Program-made: the position numbers and the translations under genes
Shown here: piece after piece, positions 45,360-56,600 of the stretch
How the letters are laid out: each line of letters opens with the position of its first letter
Position numbering within the stretch: position 1 is the first letter of the stretch
Origin: Phorcus lineatus
Lineage: Eukaryota > Mollusca > Gastropoda > Trochida > Trochidae
Reading direction: 5' to 3'
Length of the DNA: 64,000 bases
Assembly (NCBI GenBank): GCA_921293015.1
Contig: OV121090.1
Span: 36,491,082-36,555,081, forward strand
Notes under the pieces: generated by a model
What the model was told of the DNA's origin: nothing
Database searches by the model: none
Seen by the model: only the letters and a program-made list of their open reading frames with translations

Positions 45360-45980
45360 CGATAACTGCATCCAATTGTTTGTCTCATTACACAATTTGA
45401 GCACAACATCTATGGGTACACCGATTATGATAGTGATAGATATTAAGTGTTAAGCTGCTAATTGTATGGTCAGGGAATGATACCTTTCAGAATCAAATGG
45501 GCATATAATCATGTTCGTGGTCGTATTTGGGTTAACAATACAAATCACAGTCACGATACCATAAATTTTCTGTGTTCAATATTCTTCATTTATCCTCGAA
45601 CTTTCTTTGTTTAAAACCAGGATTGAATATGTTAACGCTAAAAACCATCCATCCACGATAAACGTTAAACTTATACCAATGAAAGGAATAATATGCATTG
45701 TTTAGTTTGCTAACAGTGCAGGAGTCTTCCATATGATCGTTTACCATACATGGACAATATCTCTCACGTTAATTAAAATTATCGGTTCAGCTAAGTCATC
45801 GCAAGTTTTAAAGGATAAAAACTTTGAACAAGATAATTATTGACATCATTTATCATATACAATGATAAATCAAATACATGTATATGACAAATGACAATAT
45901 TCATTGACATCATTTATCATATTTTCGATATATATATATAATATTAAATATTCTTTAAAAATAACACACTGAAAATTGGT
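45360..45980. other. No gene recognised
   Basis: AT-rich; a short TA run lies at about 45928-45942. Likely contains the 3' end of the Penelope-like fragment, whose boundary is unclear. Confidence 0.4.
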
Positions 45981-45989
45981 CTTCATATA

Positions 45990-46040
45990 AGTTCATTACC
46001 AACCGGTTTCACAACATAAGGATCATCAGGGTAACATATA
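45990..46040 (-). ncRNA. Hammerhead-like boxes downstream of the Penelope-like fragment
   Basis: On the minus strand an exact CTGATGA (46029-46023) is followed after 12 nt by GAAA (46010-46007), then CC-GGTT-GG as a minimal stem III and the doublet TA for cleavage. This is the minimal hammerhead layout known from Penelope-like element ends. Stem II (TCCTTATGTTGT) does not pair well and stem I is weak, so this is probably a mutated relic. Its place directly 3' of the GIY-YIG fragment supports the reading. Confidence 0.4.
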
Positions 46041-46151
46041 CATTGTGTTGCTAATGGTTCAGCGTTTACAATGGCAAGGGACGTAATTCATGACGTCATA
46101 TGCATACCACTAAAATATATATAGTGAATGCGACGTCAACATGATTTCATA

Positions 46152-46571
46152 TTAGTTACAGTTCAATTTAGGGGTATATCAATCAATAAAGAATCGTTCT
46201 TTTATTTTCCTCAGCTCTTCATTATCTGTGCGCATTTTGTATATAGGACAGATTGTGAACTGGGGATTGCAATTCTTTGTGCATTCATCTATATGTGCGC
46301 TAAGGGGTGTACATCTATAGTTTGGTGTTTTAATCTGTTGTTTATGCACTCGGACTCTCGCCCTTAATGTATCCCCCGTTTGACCAATATACTCTTCGCA
46401 ACAACCAGCGCATGTTATTACATAAATTAGATTTCTTGAGGCGCCAGAAATATTTTCCATTATTTTGAATTTTGAATTATTCCTAAAGGTGGATGAATAA
46501 AACTCCAAAATGTGTGTACATGTGCCGCAATTCGGCCTATTACATATAGCTTGGAATGAATTTAGGAAAAA
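46152..46571 (-). pseudogene. Penelope-like element, GIY-YIG endonuclease fragment
   Basis: The minus strand encodes the C-terminal end of a Penelope-like retroelement protein. A Cys-rich linker (CNRPNCGTC) is followed by the GIY-YIG nuclease: NLIYVITCAGCCEEYIGQTG, then LRARVRVHKQQI, LSAHIDEC and KIKERFFID. The core Tyr, YIG, Arg, His and the late Glu are present. An in-frame TGA at 46181-46179 precedes YTPKLN, the usual end of such proteins, which runs to a TAA at 46154-46152. The RT domain is missing: the copy is 5'-truncated at about 46571, where an inverted duplicate of its own first bases begins. The enzyme normally nicks the target for reverse transcription. Confidence 0.85.
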
Positions 46572-46601
46572 AACTTTATTTTTCCTAAATTCATTCCAAG
46601 C
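46549..46601. repeat. Perfect 23-bp hairpin at the Penelope-like truncation point
   Basis: GCTTGGAATGAATTTAGGAAAAA (given here by position 46549-46571) and 46579-46601 are exact inverted copies around a 7-nt loop. The first arm is in frame with the Penelope-like coding sequence, so the second is an inverted duplicate of the fragment's 5' edge. Confidence 0.95.
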
Positions 46602-47724
46602 AATCTGTTCGTATCTTTTATTTCAAATTCAGTGGATTAAGATAGTTCATCTGCTTTGAAGACTTCTTTTTCTGTTAAAAGTATGTGATAAGTATTAATA
46701 CAAATAGAAAATATTATCTTGATAATTTAGATATATAAAATGAACATCCCTAAAAGTGTGTCAGAAAAATTGGGATTTACTGCTAAACCGTCTTATAAAT
46801 CATCAACTAATGTCATCCATATACCAATAATTTGTAGAATGCAACTCAAACGACATTATGTAGAAAACTTCGAATCCTGATTGAAGAAAGGGATTTAACT
46901 AATTCACATTACATTTATAATATTTAGAAGTGAATAAATTCTCAGAGTGAAACGTGGAATTTGAAACAAGTAAAGTTGACATTAGGAATTGTTTTGAAAG
47001 TGTTGGTATTTGAATGATAAAGATGAAACTTATTTTACAAAAATGTTTTACATTACCACACGAAGATACAGTGAACTCGCAATGCATTTTATATAAAAAG
47101 AAAGGATGATTGTTGTTTGCATTTCAGTACAATATTAGATCGATTTGTTTGTTTAATTAGAAACCAATTTCTACAAGCATTTAGTAATATAATTCATGGC
47201 ATAACATGCTTCTCGCTAAATAATAAAGGGGGCTATCGTTTGAGGGTGCGCAAAAGACTGTGGAACGTAAATCAATTAAAAACATCCCTTTTCGCAACTA
47301 TAAATGTGCAATAGGTAACCAAAGCCATGAATGAACTTGTAAGAATATCCACACTCGCTAAGGACTGTAAACCAAATCTTTTCCTCTTAGTTTAAGTTTG
47401 ATATTTCTAACGAATTAGATAATTTGATACTCAATCTTGAATAATCACTTTGATAGGTATGCCAAAATACCCATGGAAATATTGCAAAGTTTTGTCCCAC
47501 AACAGATCTAGAATTGGTACATTAACTAAATAATTACATGAATGACATATGTGTGGAAGACAGTATCGAGAATAGGCAGCACATGCATTTGGAAGTTAAT
47601 TAGCGAACATTCACTTGCAAGTCTTGACCATTCATTATGTACACTTCACAAAACATGTCATAATTCATTATAATAAAATACTATAAAAACACAAAATTAC
47701 ATCAGACTGATGAAATAATCCAAT
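46602..47724. other. No gene recognised
   Basis: Short frames only. Confidence 0.4.
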
Positions 47725-47890
47725 ACGGCATTTGTGTTAGCGTCATGTGTTTGAGTAATGCCCACGTTTCTTTTCAACCTCTTCTCATTATAATTGAAAA
47801 TAAGTTAGTGGGGATATTGCAAAATGCTAAATTCTTACAAAATGTACAAACTGTTTCTCTTTCTCAAAGACAAATAAGGAATAAGAAAGA
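47725..47890 (+). repeat. Dispersed repeat A, copy 1
   Basis: Shares TTTTCAACCTCTTCT, TTGAAAATAA, GGGGATATTGCAAAA-like and TCTCTTTCTCAAAGACAAAT with 50010-50180, in the same order and orientation. Divergence is considerable. Further partial matches (CAAACACCAATACT, GTGACGTACATATG) link 47920-48080 with 51400-51460. Confidence 0.6.
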
Positions 47891-48654
47891 CTGTTATGTT
47901 ATCCGATCAGTATCCATGCAGTGCAAACACCAATACTGTCTCGACTTACATGTACTTTGCTTGGTTTAAACATATTTTACTTCGGCAAAATGGAAACGGG
48001 ATTGGCAAACAAGCAAATACATGCTTATATCAATGTTGCTCCCTAACAAATATATAATTTCATAAAATGTGACGTACATATGGACGGATGAATACAAATA
48101 CAGTAAACAGAACACTATAAAAGCTGGCTTATGTTGGACACTTTTTAATATAACATTAAATGTTTACAAACTCATTTTATACCGCTGATAACTACATGCT
48201 GTTTGAATGTTTCAGCAAGACAAGCCACATAGAAAATTGTTAGTTCAGTTCCGAAAATCTCTTTGATAGAATGATAAAATTATGAACAGATGTCCATATA
48301 TTCTAGGTTAGACTCTTGTAATGAGCTCGGCTGACCATAAAGAATTGACGACAGATTAAACTTTTTTTTTGAATGAAATATAAATTTACATTTTGCCTTA
48401 AGTCAATTTGGACAGGTGATGAAGAAATGTAACGCGTTCTTTACATGTACATGCTCTGTGTGGATATAGATTCAGAATTCATCTCCTCATCTGTATAACT
48501 ACATCGCCGACTATCTCATGAATCTCCGAAATTGCAATGTTAGAAAATTTACGTTTCAAACGTATGTATGTATGTCCGATGTATGTATGTATGAATTATT
48601 CATACAGTTATCGCAATGTTTTAAAACATGATTTTAGCATGATGTAATTAAAGA

Positions 48655-49130
48655 ACAATATTTCAACCATTCAAAACCAACGAGGCCTTTGAGTGTTGGT
48701 TATTATCGATATTCACATCTGGCTAATGTATAGTAACGGTAATTGTATCACTGGGGAGTAGTATCTGTTTTAATAAAGAGGATATAATGTAGTGTTGATG
48801 GTTTAGTTGAAAGTGAAAACACGTGTCTTATTTAGTCCGGCTAAGTGAGCGGATGAAGCCGCTAAACACTTATTCCTCTCTTGCATTAACAGGAAATACA
48901 TCCATCTCTATAAATTGTCAATACAAGATTATAGAACAAGACTGCTTTTCGTGTAGGGTTAGGTCTTTTTCATCTCCAACAATCTTATTTTATGACCATG
49001 ACGTCTAGAGATATTTATCTCATCAATTAGATTTTGATCTTATCAATGTATGTTATTAAGGCGCTTAAAAACAGGTGCTTGTTCTTCTATGAATTATTCT
49101 GATTTATCATTAGGGATTATAAAACATTTT
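48655..49130 (+). repeat. Diverged direct duplication B, copy 1
   Basis: Aligns by eye with 56105-56600 over some 450 bp, with shared landmarks TTCACATCTGG, GGTAATTGTATCAC, GTGTTGAT, GCATTAAC and GACGTC in the same order. In copy 1 a 61-codon frame (48823-49008) includes MKPLNTYSSLALTGNTSISI; copy 2 keeps a related string (AALTGSALISIKCQ). That hints at an old coding segment, but stops are present in copy 2. Confidence 0.6.
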
Positions 49131-49221
49131 AGATAGCGAATAAGTTAATATTTGCCGTTGCCCTGACGCCTGTGTGACAGTTGAATACTTCGATTATTTT
49201 GTCAACCACTTCAAGGTTAAG

Positions 49222-49666
49222 CATTCTCTCCCAACAGAGGTAGCTCCGTCATAAATTCCTTAGAACCTCTATGATACGAACGTTTCTCGGTCTAGAAATG
49301 TAGAGACCTGATTGTAGGTAATCAAAGTTAGTTGTGCAATCAACATCATCATTCAAATCACCTAAGTCAACTATTCCGTTATTTCCGTCAGCTTTCGAAA
49401 ACCTATACTTTATTCCAATATGCACTTTGCACTTTGACTCTTCTTTCCAAAACCCATATAACTTATGTAGCGAATGTCTGTGTGACAACAAATATGTTAT
49501 TCATGCATTCGGTGATTTCATTGGCGAAAATATTGCAAGATAGTTTATACTCGTTTGTTGCAATAATGTGCCGCAAGAGGAAACTGCCGGAAGCTCTGAA
49601 AGAACTCTTATTCAATTGAGGTGGTATAGGGATTAATGACGGAACTACCTCTGTGGGGAGAGAATG
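49222..49666 (+). mobile_element. TIR element (445 bp) with a partial reading frame
   Basis: The left end CATTCTCTCCCAACAGAGGT and the inverted right end CATTCTCTCCCCACAGAGGT continue as imperfect TIRs of about 48 bp (49222-49269 and 49619-49666). Inside, a plus-strand frame (about 49334-49543) encodes FDSSFQNPYNLCSECLCDN and IHAFGDFIGENIAR, then a TAG, after which the same frame runs on for about 30 codons. The protein is not recognised. No target duplication is evident. It may be a non-autonomous DNA transposon that carries a captured or remnant coding piece. Confidence 0.7.
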
Positions 49667-49771
49667 AAAATTCAGAGGAAATATAAATCTATCAATATGT
49701 TCGCTTTTTAGATCATGATGATATCATTAGCATTTGACGAGTGCGTGCACACCATACACACAATCACACAC

Positions 49772-49892
<121 letters not shown>

Positions 49893-50009
49893 CATACAAA
49901 ATATACAATGACGATTTAATTTTTTGTTTCATTCTATTTTTTTAAATACAATACGATCCTTCATTTATAAGTCCAAAATTTATCCTTTGAAAAGCCACTT
50001 CCGAGTAAT

Positions 50010-50180
50010 TACGGCTTCAGTGTCAGAGTCATGTGTGCATGCGCATATTTTCAACCTCTTCTAATTAATTGGAATAATAGAGGCAGTTGAAAATAAATTA
50101 ATGAGGATATTGGAAAACGCTTAATTGCTACAAAACGTAGAAATTTATTCTCTTTCTCAAAGACAAATATATTTAAGCGA
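50010..50180 (+). repeat. Dispersed repeat A, copy 2
   Basis: Diverged copy of 47725-47890 (see there), with a small insertion GGAATAATAGAGGCAG. Confidence 0.55.
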
Positions 50181-52480
50181 AAACTTGGAGTAGAAAACGT
50201 AAAAAAACGAATTGTCAAGAAAATACAGAAGAACATTATCTTCGTTCTTAATAACCTTAATAACGCAAGCACAAACATGGCAAATCGATTTCCTAAAAAC
50301 ACCTCCAACGAAATGACAGATACCGTAATAATTTAGCTTAGCTTAACATGTGACCAGCACTGTGATTTTCTAACTTAACAAACCTGTGACTGAACGAATG
50401 AAACCTAAGGCCGAGTCTGATCTAATCATCACGGCTAGAAATCAAACGTACCTGTATCATATTGATGCGATCAAGTCATATGATTGCGTGGCACAGGATG
50501 TACTTGAAGAAGTATTTATTAATAACGTTCTGATTTTCCATGTACGGAGACTGCATGACGACTCGTGTCTTCACTTGTTGACAACCGTTTTTTGAAATAT
50601 TGGACATTATTCGAAAGATATGCAGAATACACATATCAAAATTCAAATCAATTCACAAAAATTAATTCCGTTAATGTACTTCTTTGAGAGGCATTTAGAA
50701 GTTGGTGAGATGAATGGAGAACAACTTATATGGGTGTAACTTCTCTATGTCAGAAATGCGACGTTAAATAATACAAACGTTATCAAGCAAGTGATTGTGG
50801 ACATGATTTCGAGAGCGAATATATACATTAATGGGAATAGTTTTCAAAAATTAAGTAGGATGAAGTACAACGAGATAATTAAGTAATTCAATCTCATTGA
50901 AATGAAATGTAAATGTTCCACTACATTACGCCTGTAGATCTAACCAGGCTCCGTTACGTGAACCGTCAGGTTTGCCTCTGACATAACTTAAATCAGCCAA
51001 TCAGCGAGGTCGCCCTGTAATCTATGGTGCTGGCGAGTTGCATTTCGCTTGTACGCTTTTCAGATTTCGGAAACCAAAAACTTCCGAATGTTTTCCGAAT
51101 GTCGAACTGCCAAAATACCCGAATTAATGTTTTTTTATGTACATTCAATTTACCCTAGCTCGGTTTGGTGGACAAACAAGTCAAATCGAATATATGGAGT
51201 TATCTTTCGCAAAGCAAAATCTGCATTCCTCAACGTTATCCTTTAGTAGACCGTATCAATCCAAATGCTTATTCTGGAAACAGTTACGTTGAATAAACGT
51301 TTCGTCATTTAGTTTGTAGTGATCGTTGAATAATTTTATATTTCGTGAAACAAATTAACCATAAAAATGCTGAGAAACAAAAACATCCAAAACATGTACA
51401 AACACCAATACTAGGTTTCTTGATAATTATATATTAGTCATTTGTGACGTACATATGCTTATGAGATTGACCCTTGTTTGGTTATAATTAAATCCACTGG
51501 GTTGAAACGTATTAACGGACATTTGCAAATTACTATAACTTGTTTTGTTTAAAATCGAAAATTTAAAAGAGTTTAAACTTCCTTAAGCGGAATTACATGC
51601 AAGCTCCTTAAAAGCTTTGAAGAGACGCGAATTGTGATTGCTTGATGGTATCTGCGGCAAGCTAATAAGATTTAGAGGTCAAACCGAAGCAAAGGTTAAC
51701 CTGACGGCTTGAGTAAGGGAGCCTAGTCAGATCTATAATCTGCGTAACGTAGTGCAGCAATGTTAGATTTTATTTTAATGAGATTGTTAAGTAAGTATAT
51801 GCAGTTGATAAGGTACATGGTGTTTGGTAGTTGTTACAGTACACAATGAATGAGAGGAAGCCAGGTGTATAAACATTTCGATGGTTGATAGTTCTGAATA
51901 GGGAGAGAAAAAACCATTATAAGGTCGTGATTGGTGTTCGAGAACCTGTCAGTAGAGCGCCACAAACCGAAGAGTAATTAGAAATTTGATATAACAGACA
52001 CAAAGAAAAATATGGCTTGGTAGTGTTAAGTGTAGCACATAACTAGTATATAAGCAAACAAATTTCTACATAGCAACATTCATATGGCCGTTTCTATATT
52101 ATTATTGAAAATAAGTTAATATGATAATTTTGGCATTCAGCAAAGTGCTGAATATGCAAGTTTTACAACACGATTTGAACTTTACGCTGGACATATGGTA
52201 TTTTTCCTTCTTTCTTGGCAACATAAAAGATCATAAAACAAACACTTCAAGGCTGTTACTCTATCGTTTGCTCTAGATAACGTGTACGTCTTTCATCTGA
52301 ATCAAGAATATCACTATCAACTAAGTCATGTACAATAAGTTTGTAGATGAAAGTGGACTATAAAAGTTATACCGCTATTTTCTCCCTTTTCCAAGTCATA
52401 GTTGATTTATCATGGAGCGTAATTTAGTTGACAATGTTCTTCCATGACTATTAATCACATCAATATGGTTGTCTTCTTAC
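50181..52480. other. No gene recognised
   Basis: Frames of 69 and 65 codons (50386-50595 and 51049-51246) show no domain. Partial repeat-A-like matches occur at about 51290-51480 and 52100. Confidence 0.4.
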
Positions 52481-52800
52481 TTTCTATTGATTTCCATGGA
52501 AGTCACTAAAGCTGAAATAGATGAGTCTGTCCTCTGAAATGTACCGCTCGGTATCATTGATGTGGTTGCAAGTATGTTGGAGATATAATTTGAGATATAA
52601 ACACTTGAACACTGGCTTTCTTATACATTAAATCATTTTCCATGGAAATTGCAAAAATAAAAATTCATATTTATATCTAACCTTCATGTTTGGTGTGCAT
52701 TGCATGCATAATTTGAGAGTTCTGCTCGTGACAAACTTTACACTGCTGAAGTCATGTGTCCGTGGAAACTGCAAAAATATATTTGAGATTTTTGTCTCAC
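52481..52800. repeat. CCATGGAAA-headed diverged repeats
   Basis: Units beginning TTCCATGGAAGTC, TTCCATGGAAATTGCAAAA and CCGTGGAAACTGCAAAA recur near 52490, 52640 and 52760, and again near 53470 (CCATCGAAACCGCAAAA). They are related to the stretch at 19791-20180. The unit length varies. Confidence 0.5.
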
Positions 52801-52922
52801 CTTAACAAAGCATATCTAGGGATGATGGTTGTCATGTGTATGAATTTTTGTGAAGATATCTTGCATGGTTTGAGATTTGGGCCGCGGACCAAAAAAGACG
52901 TTGTACGAGAGTCACTGCTTAA

Positions 52923-53392
52923 AGAGCCACTCCGTGAGTTGTTGGGAGTCTTATATGCCAAACTTAATCAATGGTGTCATTTGATCGCGAAGAATCAACT
53001 GTTACCAAAAAGACACATTTTAAAGTTTGTTTTTTTTTACAATGACAATATGAAGGTAGAATGTCGCAATTATGATCGAAAACCGGACAGTGGCGCGCGT
53101 CAAATTGTCAAACGTAATTTTGGAGACTTATCTAAAACAGCCAGGAGGGAAGTTAGAAGTTGATAGCGTTTGTTAGGTTATTTAACAAGTATCCATTGTA
53201 TATTGGACGTGATAACAACACCTCTGTGAATTTATAAGGCTGTTTCTAGATTTTCATGGAAAACCAGTATTTGTCATATATATGTCTTTTGGACATGAAA
53301 AGTTAAGAGGTTTTGATTTTATATCACCACATATGACATTTAGGTTCGTATCAAAGGTAAATAATATGTTATGAAATTCACGGAGTGGCTCT
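52923..53392. mobile_element. MITE with TTAA target duplication
   Basis: The TIRs AGAGCCACTCCGTGA (15 bp identical, left 52923 and inverted right end at 53392) are flanked on both sides by TTAA (52919-52922 and 53393-53396). TTAA target duplications are typical of piggyBac and Kolobok transposons. The 470-bp interior has no transposase. A plus-strand frame (52756-53163) runs across the left boundary, so it is not a gene. A diverged relative lies at 28741-28960. Confidence 0.85.
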
Positions 53393-53399
53393 TTAAGTC

Positions 53400-55235
53400 A
53401 TGTAGTTTGTAGTAGTTTGACAGATATTCCTCGTACTACGGCATCAGATTCAAGTCTTAAATCTGGTTTCCATCGAAACCGCAAAACTATCTTTGAGATT
53501 GTTAAGGTATTTCCAAAATGCCCACGTAAAGGTCATGGTTGAAATATTTATAAAGGTTGGTAAAGATATCTTGCATTGTTTGAGAGATATGCGACGGAAA
53601 GTGTGTGTATGGACGGAGATGTAAATACGAGTAGTTAGGATCCTACGTTAGGATAAAGTATAAAGTAAGGAAACTTTTTTCTCTCAGAATTACTTTCAAT
53701 CATATCGAGTGATGGCATTTCTTTTAACGGAGTAATGTGTACAGAATAAATCGCGTTAGCTTTTCTTCTTTCATATCAAAATGCCGGAAGCTGATTCATG
53801 CTTTACAAATTCAGATAAATGTTTTTGCTGAATTATGAATAGCCTATATTCTATTTGACATTTACATTAAAATCGCGACATTTGAATCAAATAAAAACGA
53901 AAGTTAAATTCCATCGATCCAAGTTCAATTAGGAGCTGGGAACGTCTTGGTTTGTTAAAGGATTGTTGTTTACAACAAAGGTAAGTTATTCGCAAATATA
54001 CTCTTCAAAAAAAGAAACGCATACGTCATATTCTCAGAATTCATTCCTTTTGATTAAGAGTATTAGTAACAAATTATAATTTAAATGGTAAGAAGGTGAG
54101 AGTTCATTTCTCCGTATATGAAGGGCTCAAATGTTTGGATTATTCTTCATTAGATTACAATTTGACGTCAAATACAGTTCTTTAAATGGCTATCCTTTGG
54201 CAAAGTTTGAATAAATAGATAATGCCTGTTTAAATATTTTTTCTCCACTCATTCTTCAATCGCGAGTCGTGGAAGTGTCTGAGATGCGCTATTGCTTTGA
54301 CGTAAACATTTCGTTGTCCCCGATGAAGAATTTCTTGTCTTTGGTTGAACCTCATAAACACACATTTCTATATCTCTTCTTGGGGAAAGTGGTCTGCATG
54401 AAGCAAGCAAGACATTACAAGATATTGCCGTTGATGAACTGCCTGGTAATACTGATTTTGAGTCTTGAGTTTCAACTTATCGTACGGCGACGTTTCAGTT
54501 ATCGCCACTCAGTCACAGCATAAAGCGAATACGAAATGTGAAACTATGCTTATGCTACTTGTTTCTAATATCAGTACAACATACTCTTGTTTTTTTCTTG
54601 TTAACAAACGATGGTGTCGAAATTGCCCAAATTGTAAAATCATTGATTAATGTTTTAACTACTTAAATATGCTTAAAACATTCTCAAAATCTTTTATGCG
54701 TTTCTCTTTTTAAAGACTATGTCCACATAGTCCAAATAGCATCAAATGATTACTTGTCCTAAAAAGTGTACGAAAAGCTTTTAACTTGAGAAGTTTTATT
54801 GAAATAGGTATTTCTTTAAGGATGTTCGTTTTAGTTCAGAACCACATGTGCTGATTGTTTAAAATACCCAGTTTCAATAAGCTAAACCTGATGTTCATTT
54901 AGTCCTGGTCCGGAATCAAAAACCTAAGTTGTGTCTTCACGAAAACGGCCTGACAAATGAACGAAACAGTTCAAGACTTGAAAGGCATCATGCACTACAC
55001 GTGGTAATTGTTCAAATTACCGCTGATCATATATGTCATTAGAAGTTCGTTTACGAAAGATAGCGAGTTTTTAAATGAATTGTTGTCAAGATTGGAACAA
55101 GGCATATCTGAACCTACTCAGGGACAAGGAAATAAGGAAAAATATCTACGTTCCCAATGTATATCACAGAAGGAATATGGTTCTGGACCCTATGAAAGAA
55201 AATTATATCCCACATAAAGATTAGGCCGGGAAAAA
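53400..55235. other. No gene recognised apart from a repeat unit near 53470
   Basis: A CCATCGAAACCGCAAAA repeat unit lies at about 53470-53590. Other frames (54269-54523, 55008-55217) show no recognised domain; the last may be the upstream part of the LINE relic that follows. Confidence 0.4.
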
Positions 55236-55239
55236 TACA

Positions 55240-55610
55240 CCGGAAGAAGATAGGACCTTTCCTGTATTCAAATCAATGTGGAAGACGAGAGACATATCTT
55301 ATTACAGTGTCCACTGTGCGACGGAGCTAGACGTGACCTTTTTGTTCTAAAGTATTTCAAAGTAGCGAATTAGTTTGGATCTTATTGTTTAAAGGAAAAT
55401 AGCTGAACCTACACATAGCGTCTACAAAGTTGCTCTTACCTTAGTGGAATGGTATATATTATATTATTTGTTTTAGATTTCAATTTAGTTCTATCTAAAA
55501 CTTATTTTGTAACCGAAAGGACAAATATGCAGACTGAGAGTAGATGCTTCTGCTACTTCAACCCTCCGTTACAAGGAAAATAAAGATAAAGGAAAGCAGA
55601 GCCCAATTTC
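55240..55610 (+). pseudogene. LINE C-terminal and 3' end relic
   Basis: The plus strand encodes INVEDERHILLQCPLCDGARRD, matching the C-terminal EDE.H.LL.CP motif of invertebrate jockey/I-group-like LINE polyproteins, then stops. About 200 bp downstream an A-rich tail (GGAAAATAAAGATAAAGGAA) resembles the simple 3' ends of such elements. There is no RT core. It may be the continuation type of the relic at 37056-37460. Confidence 0.55.
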
Positions 55611-56104
55611 ACGTGACTTGTAACTTTGTTTCATGCGACCTTTTAATTTATGTTTTAAACAATCTTTTAATTCACCCAAATTAGATTTGTAAAATGTATT
55701 TCAGTCACTATGAATAAAACTTTTGACACGAAAATTTATAAATTATATTATGTTTTCAATTCTTGACAAAGAAGAGGAATGTCTTGTAAAATGTGTTTAA
55801 TCTTAAAGAGCATGTACTTGGGTGAATGTCATACAGTCGGTATCCTATAGAATAGGTAAAACTGTATAAATAATTAATGTGATGTCTGCCGTCACAACGT
55901 TCAATCCTACCAATTCACCAGAAAACTATTTCATAAATAATCAGAAAATTTCAGAATGAAGTAGGAAAAGGCACCACTCCACCACTAGGTCTAATAACAT
56001 ACCAAGTCTCATAAACAAAACTTTTCACAAAGAGGCCAGAAAAGTTGCCTTTACGGAGGTATAATGTCAAAGGGTTATGTGTGACAGGAATTGGTGAATA
56101 AAGA
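55611..56104. other. Repeat-like stretch without gene
   Basis: About 55950-56050 includes GTAGGAAAAGGCACCACTCC, which resembles the GCACCAC part of the repeat at 19791-20180. Nothing coding was recognised. Confidence 0.4.
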
Positions 56105-56600
56105 CGTTATAGTTCAAATATCCTAAACCAATCAGTGTTTTCAGCGTTTCCATATTACCATAATTCACATCTGGTTAATGTAAAGTAGTGGTAATTGTAT
56201 CACTTGGGAAAAGGATCTTTTTGAATAATGAGGGTAAAAATTCGTGTTGATCTGTAAGCCTCAGTAGAAAAGCACATGTCTGATTTGTTCCGGTTGAGTA
56301 GGGAGATAAAACAGCTACAGCACTTGTTGTTTCCTGCTGCATTAACTGGAAGTGCATTGATTTCCATAAAATGCCAATTTAAAAATTAACGAACACGACT
56401 GCTACTCATATTGCATTCTTCCTTTTCAAATTCAGCGATATCATTTTATTGACGTTGACGTCAAGAGTTATTTCACTTCTGACTAAGTTCTTAATCTTTT
56501 ACGCCATCGTATTTAGCTTATACAAGTTACCAGGTGCAAGTTCTGTTAATAGATTACGGTTCACAGCTGAGGGGATCAATATCTAGAAATTATAAAGCAA
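56105..56600 (+). repeat. Diverged direct duplication B, copy 2
   Basis: Diverged copy of 48655-49130, 7.5 kb away, in the same orientation. Confidence 0.6.

Noticed and set aside
45072-45409. 97- and 94-codon proteins on opposite strands
   Set aside because: They are by-products of the 84-bp tandem unit being a multiple of three.
52756-53163. 135-codon plus-strand frame as a gene
   Set aside because: It crosses the left boundary of the TTAA-flanked MITE and a CCATGGAAA repeat, and has no domain.
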